A stretch of 64,000 nucleotides of DNA from Phoenix dactylifera (GCF_009389715.1 NC_052399.1:16309646-16373645), one strand, 5' to 3'. Counted from the stretch's first letter, positions 37,585 through 50,326 are shown. The notes: generated by a model from the letters alone, not told the origin. Translations and numbers: made by a program.

Positions 37585-40500
37585 TGTTATTTGAGAATAA
37601 CACTAATCTGTGTGTGTGTGCGCGCGCGGGCGCGGACGCGGGCGCGGGCGTGCGTGCGGGCGTTATTTGAGAATGACACTAATATGAATCTTTTCTTTTC
37701 CTAGAAAGATCAAAACATTATTTTGGGTGTAGCTACTTGTCTTGAGAGTTTACTATTAGGGCTAAAGATCTACAAAAGTTTAGATATTTTGAGATATGAC
37801 ATCAGCCAGGTGTTGGCGCTATAGATTTTTTAAAAAAAAATTTAAGGGGAGGCAAGGCCACCCAAATTTATTAAAAGGAAGTAGAAGGATTACAAGAAAG
37901 GATGTGCTATAGATGAGATTGAGCTGTTAGATTCTTTCACCTTTGAAATAAGGGATTGGACAACATGATTATGCAGGTATCTTTGGGTTTTGGGCCAATG
38001 CATGCATGCAATCCATCATGTTATTGCCAACAAAAGAAAGGGGGATTATTTTGGGGGGCGGGCGGTGCGAAGGGGAGGGAATCTGATAATATCTTTGTAT
38101 GATTTTTCATTCAAAACTGGTCTTCAAGGACATTTATGTCTATTACTAAATTCTTAGTATTCCTTAGCCATGCTTAATATTGTACTGTTCCTTAATAATC
38201 TAGCTGGTCCAAGTAGCAAAGCATATTGAAACCTTGCAGAATTGATGCTTATATGAGCGTAGGTGTGTCCCAAAGTAATCCTTGGCTAAGTAAAGAAATC
38301 CAAAAGCTTTTTTTAAAATATATATTTTTTTAGTTCTTGCCTACGGACAATTTGGACGTGGATTACTGTTTTTCTTTCCTTTTTTTTCACTGAAGAAACA
38401 GAAACCCTAACTATCAAAGCTTGTCTGCACCATTTTGAGTCAGCTTTTCTAAAAGATTTTACGTGAATGTACATCGTAATTCAATTGAAAATATGCACAT
38501 GATAATTAAAGGGCTATTTCTACATGTCAACCTTTTGATGACCCATCTTCATTTACTTACAGAATCTGACAGGTCTAATCTGTTTTGTCTTTTCAGACTC
38601 ATGCTCTTGCTGAGTATATCGCACAGGTACACTCTTTCTTTCTCTCAATGTATTCATGTATTTAGATAATTATATGCCTGCACAGTTTCATCTCACTGCA
38701 ATCTGTATGATAACTATAGGAGGAGATGGATCGAAAGACAGGATTCTGGTGGTCTCCTGATAGCAAATACATTGCATTCAGTGAAGTTGACTCATCTGAG
38801 ATACCTCTTTTTAGAATTATGCACCAGGGTAAAAATTCTGTTGGTTCAGATGCACAAGAGGACCATGCATACCCTTTTGCTGGAGCAGCTAATGCCAAAG
38901 TTCGACTTGGAGTTGTTCCCGCTTTCGGAGGAGAGGTTACTTGGATGGATCTTCTTTGTGGTGTGCCGAATCAGAACAATGGTGATGAAGAATATCTAGC
39001 CAGAGTCAATTGGATGCCTGATAATTCTCTTACAGCTCAAGTTATCAATAGGTCCCACTCCAAGTTAAAGATTCTTAAGTTTGATATTAGGACAGGCCAA
39101 AGAGAAGTTCTACTAATAGAAGAGCAGGATATATGGATCACATTACATGACTGTTTCACACCTTTGGACAAAAGAAGGAAAGAGTTTCCTGGGGGTTTTA
39201 TTTGGGCTAGTGACAAGACTGGCTTTAGACATCTATATCTACATGACAGGACTGGAGCTTTGGTCGGACCTATCACTCAAGGTGATTGGATGGTTGAACA
39301 TATTGCTGGTGTGAATGAGAATGCAGGGCTTGTCTACTTTACTGGTACCATGGATGGACCACTGGAAACTAATTTGTACTGCGCAAACCTATTTCCTGAT
39401 CATAACCTTCCATTGCAACCCCCTCGAAGGTTGACTCATGGCAATGGAAGACATGCAGCGATTCTTGATCATCAGATGCAGAGGTTCATCGATGTCCATG
39501 ACTCTTTGAATACTCCACCTAAGGTTTTGCTTTGTTCATTGCATGATGGAAGCATAATAATGCCTCTATATGAGCAGCAACTTACCATTCCGCGGTTCAA
39601 AAAGCTTCCACTTTTGTCACCAGAGATTGTCCAAATATCAGCAAAGGATGGTACTGCTTTATATGGGGCTCTGTATAAGCCTGACGCAAAAAAGTTTGGA
39701 CCACCTCCCTATAAAACATTAATCAGCGTGTATGGTGGCCCAAGTGTCCAACTTGTATGTGATTCATGGATCAATACAGTTGACATGAGAGCTCAGTACC
39801 TACGAAACAAGGGGATTTTAGTCTGGAAGGTAAGCCTGTTTTTTTCCCTTTTATTTGGCAAATGTGCAACCTCACGTGTTAGTTTATTGTTCTGGTACAT
39901 ATCTCACAAACATGATAGTGCATGTGTTTTCAAATTCTCAATATTATGACTTGGTAAAGATTCTTCCTGTTCTCATCAATTTCATGTTTCCAATATGGTA
40001 AATTAGTTAGATGGGAATTGTTTTACATACCACCGATACCATCTTCTCTGTTGTTTCGGAATTTAATGTGAAATTCTAGATTTACTAAGGATTAGTTGTT
40101 TAATCTTCCTACTTCCTTACTACTTTCACATATTTTTTTATATCTAAATGCAAGTTTTAACTCCATTTCATTGTCATGCAAATTGCTCATCTTGACAGAT
40201 TTCAGAGAATGCATCTATTTTTTCTTGAAGATATTGGAATTCCATCCGCACTCTGACTTGAAATGCAAAAGCTAATTCTTTTGTTCGTAATGGTTAATAA
40301 AGGGAGGTAGAGGAAGTTGGTCAAACCAGAGCTTTAATTACGATTTCTTGTGGAGAAGAAATTTATGTAATGGAACAATAAATGCCTAAAAGCATTAAAT
40401 TACTGCTCTTTAAACATTCTGATTGGTTGAAGGAAAATGTGGTAGTTAATTGTTTATGAAACCCTCAAGTCATTGAGAAGGTGAAAAGAATCTCCATCCT

Positions 40501-43500
40501 CATGTAAGTGCATATTAGATTGATTAATTATATAGTCTGATGACTGGTTAGGATGTAGGTGCTTGCTGGTTAGATATCTTTCATAAAAGATTTCAGTAAG
40601 TTAGTATGTTTTATATATTGACTGTCAGAAGGCATTTAAAAATTTACATATTTGGATTGTATTTCAAATTGGAAATGAGCTTGCATCCTTTAGGCATGCA
40701 AACACACATCCAAGGTTTTGAATCCAAATCTGATAGCCTATATGTTATAGGTTTTCTTGATTGTCATTAGGGGCTTCGAAAGGTTTGGTCAAATTAGCAT
40801 GACTTATTTGATCTGCCTTCTTTCTCAACTCTGAAGATTTATTACATCTGATTTCAATTCCCCTGTAATTAACCATCAAAGACTATTACCTAATAAGCCT
40901 TATCCTGCCAACATGGGCTGGCAAGTATGGATCAAGATATGATCTACCAAAAAGTTTTAACATTTTATGGGTGGCTCATGATCAATGGCAGCCTTCTAAA
41001 TGGTGCCACAAGTTTGTCCATGGGAATTGATGCAGCAACCTTCTAAATGGTGCCACAAGTTTGTCCATGGGAATTGGTGCGGCAACCTTCTAAATGGTGT
41101 CACAAGTTTGTCCATGGGAATTGATGCAGTAGGGTACTAAGAGAAAGAAAAGGCCTTGCTTTGGGCCTATCAAGGGTCTAAATAATAGTAGAAATCAAGT
41201 AAAATGGGCCTACTGTTGTTTATATTAGTCAACCATAAGAGCGATTTTTGCCATAATCAATTTTCTGAAACCCCTTCGGGTGAAATGGTTCAACCTGCTT
41301 GACCTAACACTGGCCAGCTGTTACAGGTCGGGTCAAGTTCATACCCAAAATTTTTTGTTGAAACTGCTGGCCCAAGTGGTTCGACCGTTCAAGCCAAACA
41401 GGTCAGCAGCCCAAACGACCCATGGGTCACCATTGCTAAAATAATGCTGATGTGATCTCAATATCCACTCTGCTCGTAAAACAAATCATATTCCTCTCCA
41501 TTGCTTGGCTCCCTGCTCTAGTTGAAGTATCACCATCATATGATGGAAGGAGACCGGTGGGAGGAGTTCAATGTTAGGAAGGGGCTGTGGATGGAAAGAT
41601 GTCATGGTGGAGGTTGCAGGAAGAAAATTTAAATTTTTACTCTGTTATATATATCTAAAGACACCGCTTGCCAGCCACCAGAGATGAGCCGGAGAGGCAA
41701 TTTTGCTGGAGGGGAGGCGGCATGGCTACATCTCATTGAAGAATAGGCATTCTGTTCTGATTTTCAAAGGAGAGAATGGACAAACTCAACGGGATCTGTT
41801 CTCCAATTCTAGATATAAGATCTTGCAGGAGTGAGAGAGTGAGAGAGAGAGAGAGAGAGAGGGGAGGGGGGGTGGAGAGGAACAGAAGGAGAACATGGAT
41901 CACTTTGGATCCTCAATGTTTGGGGAAAAAAGGAAATGACATATCAATAGGACAGGAAACTGGGGAGTTGTTGGCTGGTCCACTCACGGTTGACCTGTGG
42001 TCAGACTGGAAACTTTTGACCTGGCCACCCTGGCAGTTCAGTCCCAGGTCACATGGTTCCAAAAGCTGACCGTAACTTGGAAAGCTTAGAAAAGAAATCT
42101 GAGCATGCCACTTGGCCATTTTTCGAAAAAAAAAATCTTTGCTTGTTTGAACTTGTTCTCTCTTTATTTTAATGTAAATATCAAGTGGATTATAACCAAT
42201 AGTCTCTGCAGTACTTTTTCTAGGATTCTGCTGCTGTCTAGAAACCCCTGCAGCATTCCTTGTTCTATTTCTCATTTTTCTTCTGATTTCCTTCTTTCCA
42301 TTGCACTTTTCTGTACTTGTATATGGTACAAGACTCTAAAATATTTGTGCATAATAGGTTTGCCAGCATGATAGCCAAAGTTAATGGATGATTGTATGAA
42401 TCTTTTTAGTCAATGCACATATTTTGGTAATAGATATGGACATAACAAAGGTTGCACATTTTTTCTATTGGTAATGGATGCATACTTGTTACATGTCAAT
42501 GCACGTGTATAATTATGCTTATAACTGTCACAACAACAGGAACAGGGTATAATGATCCAGTAGAGTTCGAAGCTGACAAAAAAAGGGTGGTCCATTTTTG
42601 CAAATATGAAAAATGAAATGGTCTCTTACCCCTAAAATATGAAGTTGTCTTTTCTTGCTAAACTCCATTATATAAATCGTATCATGCATTAGTAGTAAGC
42701 ACAATGCAGGGGGCACATATCATGCTATGATACGACATGGCAAATTATGGCAAATTGTAGTATGCGACAGCACAAAACAAAGATGTATTAAAATAACATG
42801 GCAAATTTTGTGCTTAAATTTCTTTTAATAGTTTATTCATTGATTTGTATAATATCATGTATTCAAACTACTACTGTTGATCATAACTATCATCAAGCAT
42901 TAAATAATTTCCTTTTTTTTTGTTTGATTTAAAATAATGCTGCTCAATGTTACTTTTGGGTGCTGAACTTCTTTAGATAGTGCAGTGCGAATGTTTATGT
43001 TTTACTTATCAACAGCATGGTTGCTTCATACGATTTAAGATGGTAGATTAATTCCAATGGGTCAAGGGTCATATGCTTTTTGCAAGCATGTCTACTTTTC
43101 TTGAGAAAATGATTAAATTTAAAAGTAAAACTTAGATTGTAAAAAAAATGAGGGACAATGTGAACACATCTTGGTCTGCAACTAGTCGCTTTCAGCGGTG
43201 TCCTTTTCTGTACAGGTGCTTGCTGCCTTTTTTTTTTTTTTTAACTCTTATCCTTTATAGATTTGCTGCACATCTACATGATATAACTTTAATCTCATTT
43301 TTGTTAATCTTGGAGTCGCCATGTATCATTACCCTACACTTTAATCCATGCACAGTGTCGAACTTGTATATTTGTAAATCTTCGCTTGTAAGTCTTAATG
43401 GTAAAAAGATTCTGTATGAGTCCTGCATCCCTTTGGATGGATTTCTCCAATGCACACATACCCCCACGTCCACATGATATAACTTTAATCTCATTTGTGT

Positions 43501-44359
43501 TAATCTTGGAGTCTCCATGTATCATTACCCTACACTTTGATCCATGCACAGTATCGAACTTGTATATTTGTAAATCTTCGCTTGTAAGTCTTAATGGTAA
43601 AAAGATTCTGTATGAGTCCTGCATCCCTTGGGATGGATTTCTCCAATGCACGCATACCCCCTGCGCTCCCATGCCTATGTGTGTAAACATGGTGTGATTT
43701 GCTCATGTCTTATTGCTATTTCAGTTATCCAGCTATATGTTACTTTGCCAATTTCTCGCTCGCTTCAAGCTTCAACAGAGTTATTAATTGAAATTTTGCA
43801 TTGGCAGCTAGATAACCGAGGGACTGCAAGACGAGGATTGAAGTTTGAGGGTCATCTAAAACATAACATTGGCCATGTAGATGCAGAAGATCAACTCACT
43901 GGTGCAGATTGGCTTGTAAAGCAAGGTCTAGCCAAAGCTGGCCATATCGGTCTGTATGGCTGGAGTTATGGGGGCTTCCTCTCTGCCATGAGCCTGGCAA
44001 GGTTTCCTGATACATTTCGGTGTGCAGTGTCTGGTGCTCCTGTGACTTCATGGGATGGGTATGATACATTCTACACGGAGAAGTACATGGGCTTGCCTAG
44101 AGAGAATCCTGATGCTTATGAATATGGCTCCATCATGCACCATGTCCACAAGATCAAAGGCAAGCTGCTGCTTGTTCATGGCATGATCGATGAGAATGTT
44201 CATTTCAGGCACACTGCTAGGCTTGTGAACTCGCTGATTGCTGCTGGTAAGCCATATGAGCTTCTGCTTTTTCCAGATGGGCGGCACATGCCCCGGCGGC
44301 TTCGGGACCGTGTTTATATGGAAGAGAGGATCTGGGAGTTTGTAGAGAGGAACTTATGA
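34903..44359 (+). CDS. Dipeptidyl-peptidase-IV-like serine peptidase (S9 prolyl oligopeptidase family)
   Basis: Cleaves dipeptides, typically after proline, from peptide N-termini; the visible sequence resembles plant DPP8/9-type homologues and shows no signal peptide, which suggests an intracellular enzyme. Five exons: 34903-35361, 35695-35889, 38597-38626, 38720-39829, 43808-44359, all phase 0, giving 781 residues. Residues about 60-560 form the DPP-IV N-terminal beta-propeller (GVTRYEWRARSPSS, HLSPDGSMLAFVRDDELHV, KTGFWWSPDSKYIAF). The alpha/beta-hydrolase domain follows, with YGGPSVQLV at the domain entry, nucleophile Ser651 in GWSYGG, Asp726 in HGMIDENVH and His758 in DGRHMPR. All three catalytic residues are present and no stop interrupts the frame. 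Exon 3 encodes only THALAEYIAQ. Introns 2 (2.7 kb) and 4 (4.0 kb) carry simple and tandem repeats. The start is the first ATG before the conserved N-terminal region; a second in-frame ATG lies 24 codons downstream. Confidence 0.94.
37547..37582. repeat. (CT)n microsatellite
   Basis: About eighteen TC units in the second intron of the DPP-IV-like gene. Confidence 0.95.
37609..37662. repeat. (TG)n(CG)n low-complexity tract
   Basis: Alternating TG then CG/GGGCG units, an alternating purine-pyrimidine run that could favour Z-DNA. Confidence 0.85.
40992..41132. repeat. Three tandem copies of a 47-bp unit
   Basis: Units start at 40992, 41039 and 41086 with CCTTCTAAATGGTG. They differ by only a few substitutions. 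Confidence 0.92.
41832..41862. repeat. (GA)n microsatellite
   Basis: A GA run interrupted once, followed by a G-rich tract, in the fourth intron of the DPP-IV-like gene. Confidence 0.9.
43276..43667. repeat. 196-bp tandem direct duplication
   Basis: Two head-to-tail copies with an offset of exactly 196 bp, for example the word ATATAACTTTAATCTCATTT at 43281 and 43477. Only scattered substitutions separate them. The pair sits 140 bp before the acceptor of the last exon. Confidence 0.93.
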
Positions 44360-44497
44360 AGAGAGCTGTAGGTTTTTCCATCTTTCGGCTATTTTATATG
44401 CCTGCGTTAGATTTCTTTTATCTGAAGAACAAAGTCAAGCAGTAGCTCCAGCTGCTCTATTGTTGAATCAGGAGTCCGAAATCCTCCCATTTTTTCA

Positions 44498-44503
44498 ATA
44501 AAT
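44498..44503 (+). terminator. Putative polyadenylation signal of the DPP-IV-like gene
   Basis: AATAAA lies about 140 bp after the stop codon. Confidence 0.45.
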
Positions 44504-44509
44504 CAAAAG

Positions 44510-45344
44510 CTTTCAGAGTGTAAAGTGATAGATTTGCTTTCATATGCTTTTCTTGAGAACAACAGTCAGTTGTGCTTGGTACGCTGTCCAAGTTTGAGCA
44601 GTGTTTTGAGATCTTGAGGTAGTTCTTGTTGGAATTCCAGCTTGCGTAGTCCATGCTCCATGTTTCTTTCCCTTTGTTGATTGGTTGCCGAGTTGATCCT
44701 TTTCCTTTTCACAAGCAAGGCAAGGTGCTTAGGAATGCATTCTGAAGCAATAATGCCAGTTCCCAAAATATTTTGTAGTAGTACCAGAACTCGAGCACAT
44801 CAAAAATATTCTGCAGAATGCTTAAATGTTCAGTTGGCATCATGAGAATGATCACGACCTATTTGGATGCACGAGATCAAGAAGGCAGCGTGAGGAGTCA
44901 CACTGGAGGGATGGGTATGGAACCAAGATCTCCTTCACATAATTTCTATTTTTTCTGGATATATTATCCTTTATGGAGGAACCATAGTTCGCTGTACTGG
45001 CCCAAATCGAATAGTATGGGATTTACTTTATCGTATCAGTATTCTGTACGGATGGTGTACTGACATACGATATATTGAAAAGATTTTATGTCATAATGTA
45101 CCAATATATTGCTAGTGTAGTGCTAGTACAGAATCCGGTACTGAGACGGCGAACTTTAGATGGAATTGGTTAGGCATCCAAATAAGGGGCTTTTTTTTGT
45201 TGTTGTATAAGGAGGCGTGAAATATCTCCAGAATAATATTGCAGAAAAGTCCCTTAAAACATGGGTGCCTGCCACTCTGTTAAATTGCAAGATATCGTTG
45301 GGGAGAGCGGAATGCAGTGAACTAGAGGACCTAGGATTATTGTT
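44510..45344. other. Spacer with a degenerate dispersed repeat
   Basis: No gene found. 44990-45140 carries GTACTG/CAGTAC-type words resembling those at 12420-12600. Confidence 0.4.
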
Positions 45345-45600
45345 CCACTGAATAATTGTCTGCAAATACCTTTATACCTTAATGCAGCAGTGCTGAATCC
45401 ATTTTAGGCAGTGTACGATTCAGCTTCAGGCACTGATGTCATAGATAGGTGCTTAGAGGCAACATGTATTAGCTTACCTTCCTGAGATCGTATAAGAAAC
45501 CCAGCTCCAGCCATGGAACTACTCACTGCTCCATCAAAATTGAACTTTCGTTGGCCAGCAAGCCTGAAGCGAAGGTGAATGGGGCTGTAGACCTGCAGAT
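45345..45600 (-). pseudogene. LINE-type RNase H domain relic
   Basis: The - strand reads KFNFDGAVSSSMAGAGFLIR then SQEGKLIHVASKHLS and SVPEAESYTA before an in-frame stop. This matches the start of the RNase H domain at the end of plant LINE polyproteins (KLNFDGS, GAGFVIRD, VPEAELxA): the first catalytic Asp (DGA) and the second acidic position (PEAE) are visible. The stop and later frame decay show it is dead. Nothing recognisable as reverse transcriptase lies upstream on this strand. Confidence 0.6.
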
Positions 45601-48600
45601 GAGTTCGCAGCCGCTATCGATTCAAGAGCCTTTGAGTTCTCACTCACGGCCCCGGGCTACCATGAGTTGTCCAAGCCCCCGCACTATTCATCAATCCATT
45701 GTCTCATAGGTGCCACCTTCCTATGGAGCTGCCAAGGTAGATTTTGATGGCTTTACAAAGGCTCAATGGCAGGAACGGGTTTCATTACTAGAGATTCATT
45801 GGATCGAGTGTTTTATGTAGCCTCATGATCATTCAATTTTGCTAGCAGGATTTATGGCAGCTTGAGAAGGTTTGATGGTGGCCATTCAACTATGGCTTTG
45901 TCTGGATTACTAGGGGTAGAGACCACGCCAATAATGATACTCAAGTTTCCCTGTCATCAAAGATTCTTTGCCCTTCTTTTATGTTGCTCATGCGTTGAGG
46001 GCATGTGTTTAGTCCTATCAGTTATATACTTAATAAATCTTATATATATATAGTTAAGAAACTTAAATAATACCTTCTAGCTAGTCATTTAAAATAAGAT
46101 TATGAGCTATTATACATCCGATCAATGTGCAAATTGGCTTGTTGTACTACATTTTATTCAAGTTCATTCTTCACATCTTTTGCCTCTTATGTCGACACTC
46201 ATTGTAAACTATGATAACATTTTATGTTATTGAGGCCTTTGGCCTTCCAACTAAGCTCCGATTCCTTAATTGTGAAGATCTCTCCTACAATCGCTCAATT
46301 TTCTCATCTTGAACCTTTGGTATTCCCATGCTATTTTTACCTCACTGGTGAAACTTTTGGCATTCCCATTAATATCTTCTCACTCCTTAAACTACTTGAG
46401 CTCAAAATCTGCCTGTCAATGATCCATTATTCACCTTCCATTACATCAATCTGGAGAACGAGGGGGTCCAGAATCCTTCTTCCTTATCCCAGATTTGGAT
46501 CCATGGAAATTCCTTGGATGATCGGTCACTCCCCCAAGCTCATTGATCTACGAGCACCATTGCAATCACCATGAGGAATTGACTTGTTTGCTGTTGGTCG
46601 TCCGATCCCTGGAGCCTTGATGCCTTGAAGAAATCCTAGCTAAGTATTTGAGTTGTTACAAATCTTAGGCTTTTAGCAATGTCAACAAGCTGGACCTAGT
46701 CTAGACCTGCCATGAATTTGGACCTCGATTGTTTTCTGGTGGGCATAGACAAGTTCAGAATTGGGTAAACTAGATCTTTTAGTTTTCTAATGTTCAAGAA
46801 GCATACGCCTAATATTTACTCGAGTTAGCTTGAACTTCATAGGCTCAGGTCCAACCTTTGTAAGCATAGCATCACCCTAAATTTAGGACTGCTACTTCTG
46901 GTACATGGTGCATGTTATCTACCATCTTATATGATGTTTTCCATTTTCTTTCATAAAAAAAGGATGTCATCACAATGACATGGTCATTGTAAGTTGATGA
47001 TTACATGAAAATTCACCTCATTAAGTAATTCATTTTAGTTTATTAAAAGTTCCATTTTTTTAAAAAAAACATAATAATATTGTTGAATAAGTAATATGAC
47101 ACTCAAGAGGAGTACATCCATACCATATTCAACTAGTAAGATGGCTCATAAGGTTGGTGCAATAGAGTGAAAATATGCTTAGGAAAAGTTTTTAAGATGT
47201 TTTTTATAAATAACAATCTCTTATTACCTTTTAATAAGCTATAATAGATTTCCGGCCACTATTGTAGTCGTGCCTATCCATAGAATATTACTTCTGCTCG
47301 TCCCATGTAACAAACACTTGCTTAGCTCCTACATTGGTGGAATTGGTGCGGTCCTTGAAATACAATCACAGGCTCATCTCCCCTTATTCTTCTCTTCTCT
47401 TAATCGATGAGAATTTCAGGCGTGATAGCCTTTGGACGTGCACAAAGGCCGGACGATGTACAAATTATGGCAATGATCTTTATCCGGTGTACTTTCTGAT
47501 AATTATGCCGTGGACGGCTGTGATTGAACAGGACCACGGCCAAGCTGTTCAGAGAATCCCACAGCCAAAGGAGTTTTTTAAGTCCTTTCCATGGAATTCC
47601 TTTTGTTTGGTTTGAATTTGAAAAGTCGACCGTTCTGCTCTGCCCCCTGGGCGATGACGCAGCCACTGAGGTTACCCGCGACGCAAGTCAAATTGACCGG
47701 CCATTCAAGAACTTGCTCACCGAAAACAAATAAAAAAAATTAATAAATAAATAATGGACCGTTCGCGTGTATCCTCCTATTGGACTCCGCCACGTGGAGA
47801 ATAGCCAGTAAAATCGCAGCGATGACAACGGACTGGTCGGTGGGCGGCAGACAGGACATCAAGATAGATTCTTCTGACGGTAAGGACACGTGGTTGGTAT
47901 TCGTGGCAACAGCACATGGTTGATAAGGATAGGCACTTTAATGATAGTGCGACCGTTCGTTTCAGTGGGCGTCATCTTAACCATCATGAATCATCACCGA
48001 CCATGGCTAATATAAAAATAAATTTTTTTTTAAGTACCCTTTAAGATAATAAATTTTGTCCCCATGCCCTTCCAAAATTAATATTTATATTTATATCTCC
48101 ACCAAATACTTATTTCGTTATTCTATTTTTTATCCTAATTTACACACACACATACGGTCTAATGCCTTTAAATCAACAGTTTCAAATTAAAATTATTAAA
48201 ATATTTTTAATAAATAGATGTATAAAAAAATATTTTTAAGACGATCACAGTAAAAGATAAAAATATAATTTCAAAATTCTATTTTATTTTTAATTAAAAT
48301 AAATATAATTTTTATTAATGATGTTAAAAGAATCGTTATATTCGGGCCATTTGTGCAAAAATAGTGTTTTATTAGGATATAGAAATAAATATAAAATTTT
48401 AAGAAGGTATTCAAGTAAATTTGAATTTTTAGAAGAGTATTCATGCAAAAAAATTTATAAAAATTAAATATAATAATATATTCTAGGAATTATATTTATT
48501 ATTATGTGAAAGAGTTATCAGATATCATTGTATAAGATTTCCTAATCTACTCCCCCCACCCCAAACCCGACGCGTGCCAAGGAAAATGTTTAGGATTTAA

Positions 48601-49423
48601 TGCTTTTTTTTATATATGATAGGGTTAAATATTTGATATAAATTTATATTGCCTAGTATATATGTTGAATTTAATTAAAAGCAACTAAATGATTCTTGTG
48701 CATTGAAGCAGAATCTCTTTTCATAATATTTTCTCCTTCTAGGTTGATACTTATTTAGTGATTAAACAACCATTACTACAAAAAAATTAAAATTTAAAAA
48801 TTACTAAGCTCTTAACCAAACAATGTGAGAATATTATCAAAAAAAAAAAACAAGAAAAAATGTCAGAATGTGATCTTATATATACTAATAAAAAGCTCAA
48901 AATATCATCTCTAATTATACCATCTCTATGGCCAATTTGCCATCTTTCACTTTGTTCCTTTTTTTTTGATCTTCTAAAGAAGTCATCGGTCGTTTTTGTT
49001 CATAAGCTCAAGTGTCACCATAGTTTGGCGACTAGTCTCTCTCTGTGGTGGGGTATCCCCTATGCAATTGAATCACCAACCAACTTGCCAACCATTCCAA
49101 AGAAAATGCCATCTATAATATCTCTGGCTTCCGCTCTCCGTTGAAACGGCTCCCGGGCCAAAGACTTTCTTGGTTAGGTGAGCGTCCGCCCCTGGGGACA
49201 TCTTAAAATAAGACAAGACGGTACAACTTCCTCGTTGCTTCATGTGCTTGGGAATTGGGATCGTAAGTGACTGCGTAATATGGCTTCGTTTGCTTCTGCT
49301 CTCTCTTTGTTATTCTTTCAATTTTTTTTAAAAAAAATGTATTAAAAAAAAACTCTTGGTGAAACAGTTTTGCGACAATGTTATGGTCACTAGGTTAACG
49401 ATCATATGGACAAATCTAAGTAA
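45601..49423. other. Intergenic spacer left of the LTR retrotransposon
   Basis: No gene recognised. 47330-47730 is GC-richer with short ORFs of no known family; 47780-47900 holds two CACGTGG words. 48000-48900 is very AT-rich. Confidence 0.45.
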
Positions 49424-49428
49424 TTAAC
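49424..49428 (+). repeat. Left target-site duplication of the LTR retrotransposon
   Basis: TTAAC, identical to 60955-60959. Confidence 0.9.
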
Positions 49429-49464
49429 TGTTGGGGGAAAAACCCCAAGTCATACATCCACGGA

Positions 49465-49764
49465 GGCGCTCAGCCAAAGAGCGCCGACCGGAAAGCTGCT
49501 CGGTCAGAGAGTGCCGACCAGAGAGCTGCTCGGCCGAAGAGCGCCAGCCGGAAAGTTGCTCGGCCAAAGAGTGCCGAACGGAGAGCTGCTCGGCCAAAGA
49601 TCGCCGACCAGAAAGCTGCTCGGCCAAAGGATGCCGACCAGGAAGGCGCTCGACTAGAAGGCGCCGACCAGAGTGCGCGCCAAGAGGTGCCCAACCAAAA
49701 TAAGCTGCTCGGTTAGAAAGTGCCGACCAAAGACAGCGCCGAGGCGCTCTGCTAGAAGGTGCTC
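49465..49764. repeat. 30-bp tandem repeats in the U3 part of the 5' LTR
   Basis: Units begin at 49465, 49495, 49525, 49555, 49585, 49615 and 49645, with more degenerate copies after. The same array is in the 3' LTR at about 59748-60047. Such subrepeats in U3 often hold promoter or enhancer elements. Confidence 0.88.
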
Positions 49765-50318
49765 GCCTAAAGGGCGCCGACCAGGAGTACTCAAAGCAGC
49801 CCCGCCACAGGGCGCCCCATTGGGCGATCAGCTCGGCTCGGCACCCTTGCCGAGCCGATGCCTTAACCAAATGTTCTACCTCCGCCTAAAGTCCAAGGGA
49901 CTTGACAACTCCTACGGCTTGCGACCTGCCACTATCTCCAAGCCATCAAGGCATAAGATCTCCTCAGGCGTTCGGCACGACCTGCCATTAATGCATGAGA
50001 CTCCCTCAAGTCTCCGATGCACTCAGGCATTTAATGAACACGGCCCAAGACGATCTCCGGATCACTGAACCATCAGAACGTATGGCTCTCCCTGACCGCC
50101 GGTTCATTCGGTAATAAATGCACTTACCATCCACGGACCCCAGGCCCACCACAGCCGGCGGTTCAACCACTCCAACAGGTCCGATCGACCGTGACAACTC
50201 CCTGATTCCGGTCTGATCCGGTCCCGTTCTCAACAACGCCATTAATGGGCCAAATCGTGCCCAATTATTACAAAACAGGATAAACCTCCTGTCACCTCCC
50301 AGGTAACAAAAATCCTCC

Positions 50319-50326
50319 TATAAAAG
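50319..50326 (+). promoter_or_regulatory. TATA box of the 5' LTR promoter
   Basis: TATAAAAG, 360 bp before the LTR end, placing transcription start near 50350 and defining U3 versus R-U5. Confidence 0.75.

Larger units (their letters stand above)
35890..38596 (+). other. Second intron of the DPP-IV-like gene
   Basis: 2.7 kb, AT-rich, with a CT microsatellite (37547-37582) and a TG/CG-rich low-complexity tract (37609-37662). A degenerate repeat-like stretch with Tourist-style words lies around 36980-37250; ends could not be defined. Confidence 0.7.
39830..43807 (+). other. Fourth intron of the DPP-IV-like gene
   Basis: 4.0 kb with donor GTAAGC and acceptor TTGGCAG. It contains a 47-bp unit repeated three times, a GA microsatellite and a 196-bp tandem duplication, but no recognised gene. 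Confidence 0.8.

Noticed and set aside
47330..47735. Possible small gene in a GC-richer patch
   Set aside because: Frames on both strands are below 95 codons with no recognisable motif or splice pattern.
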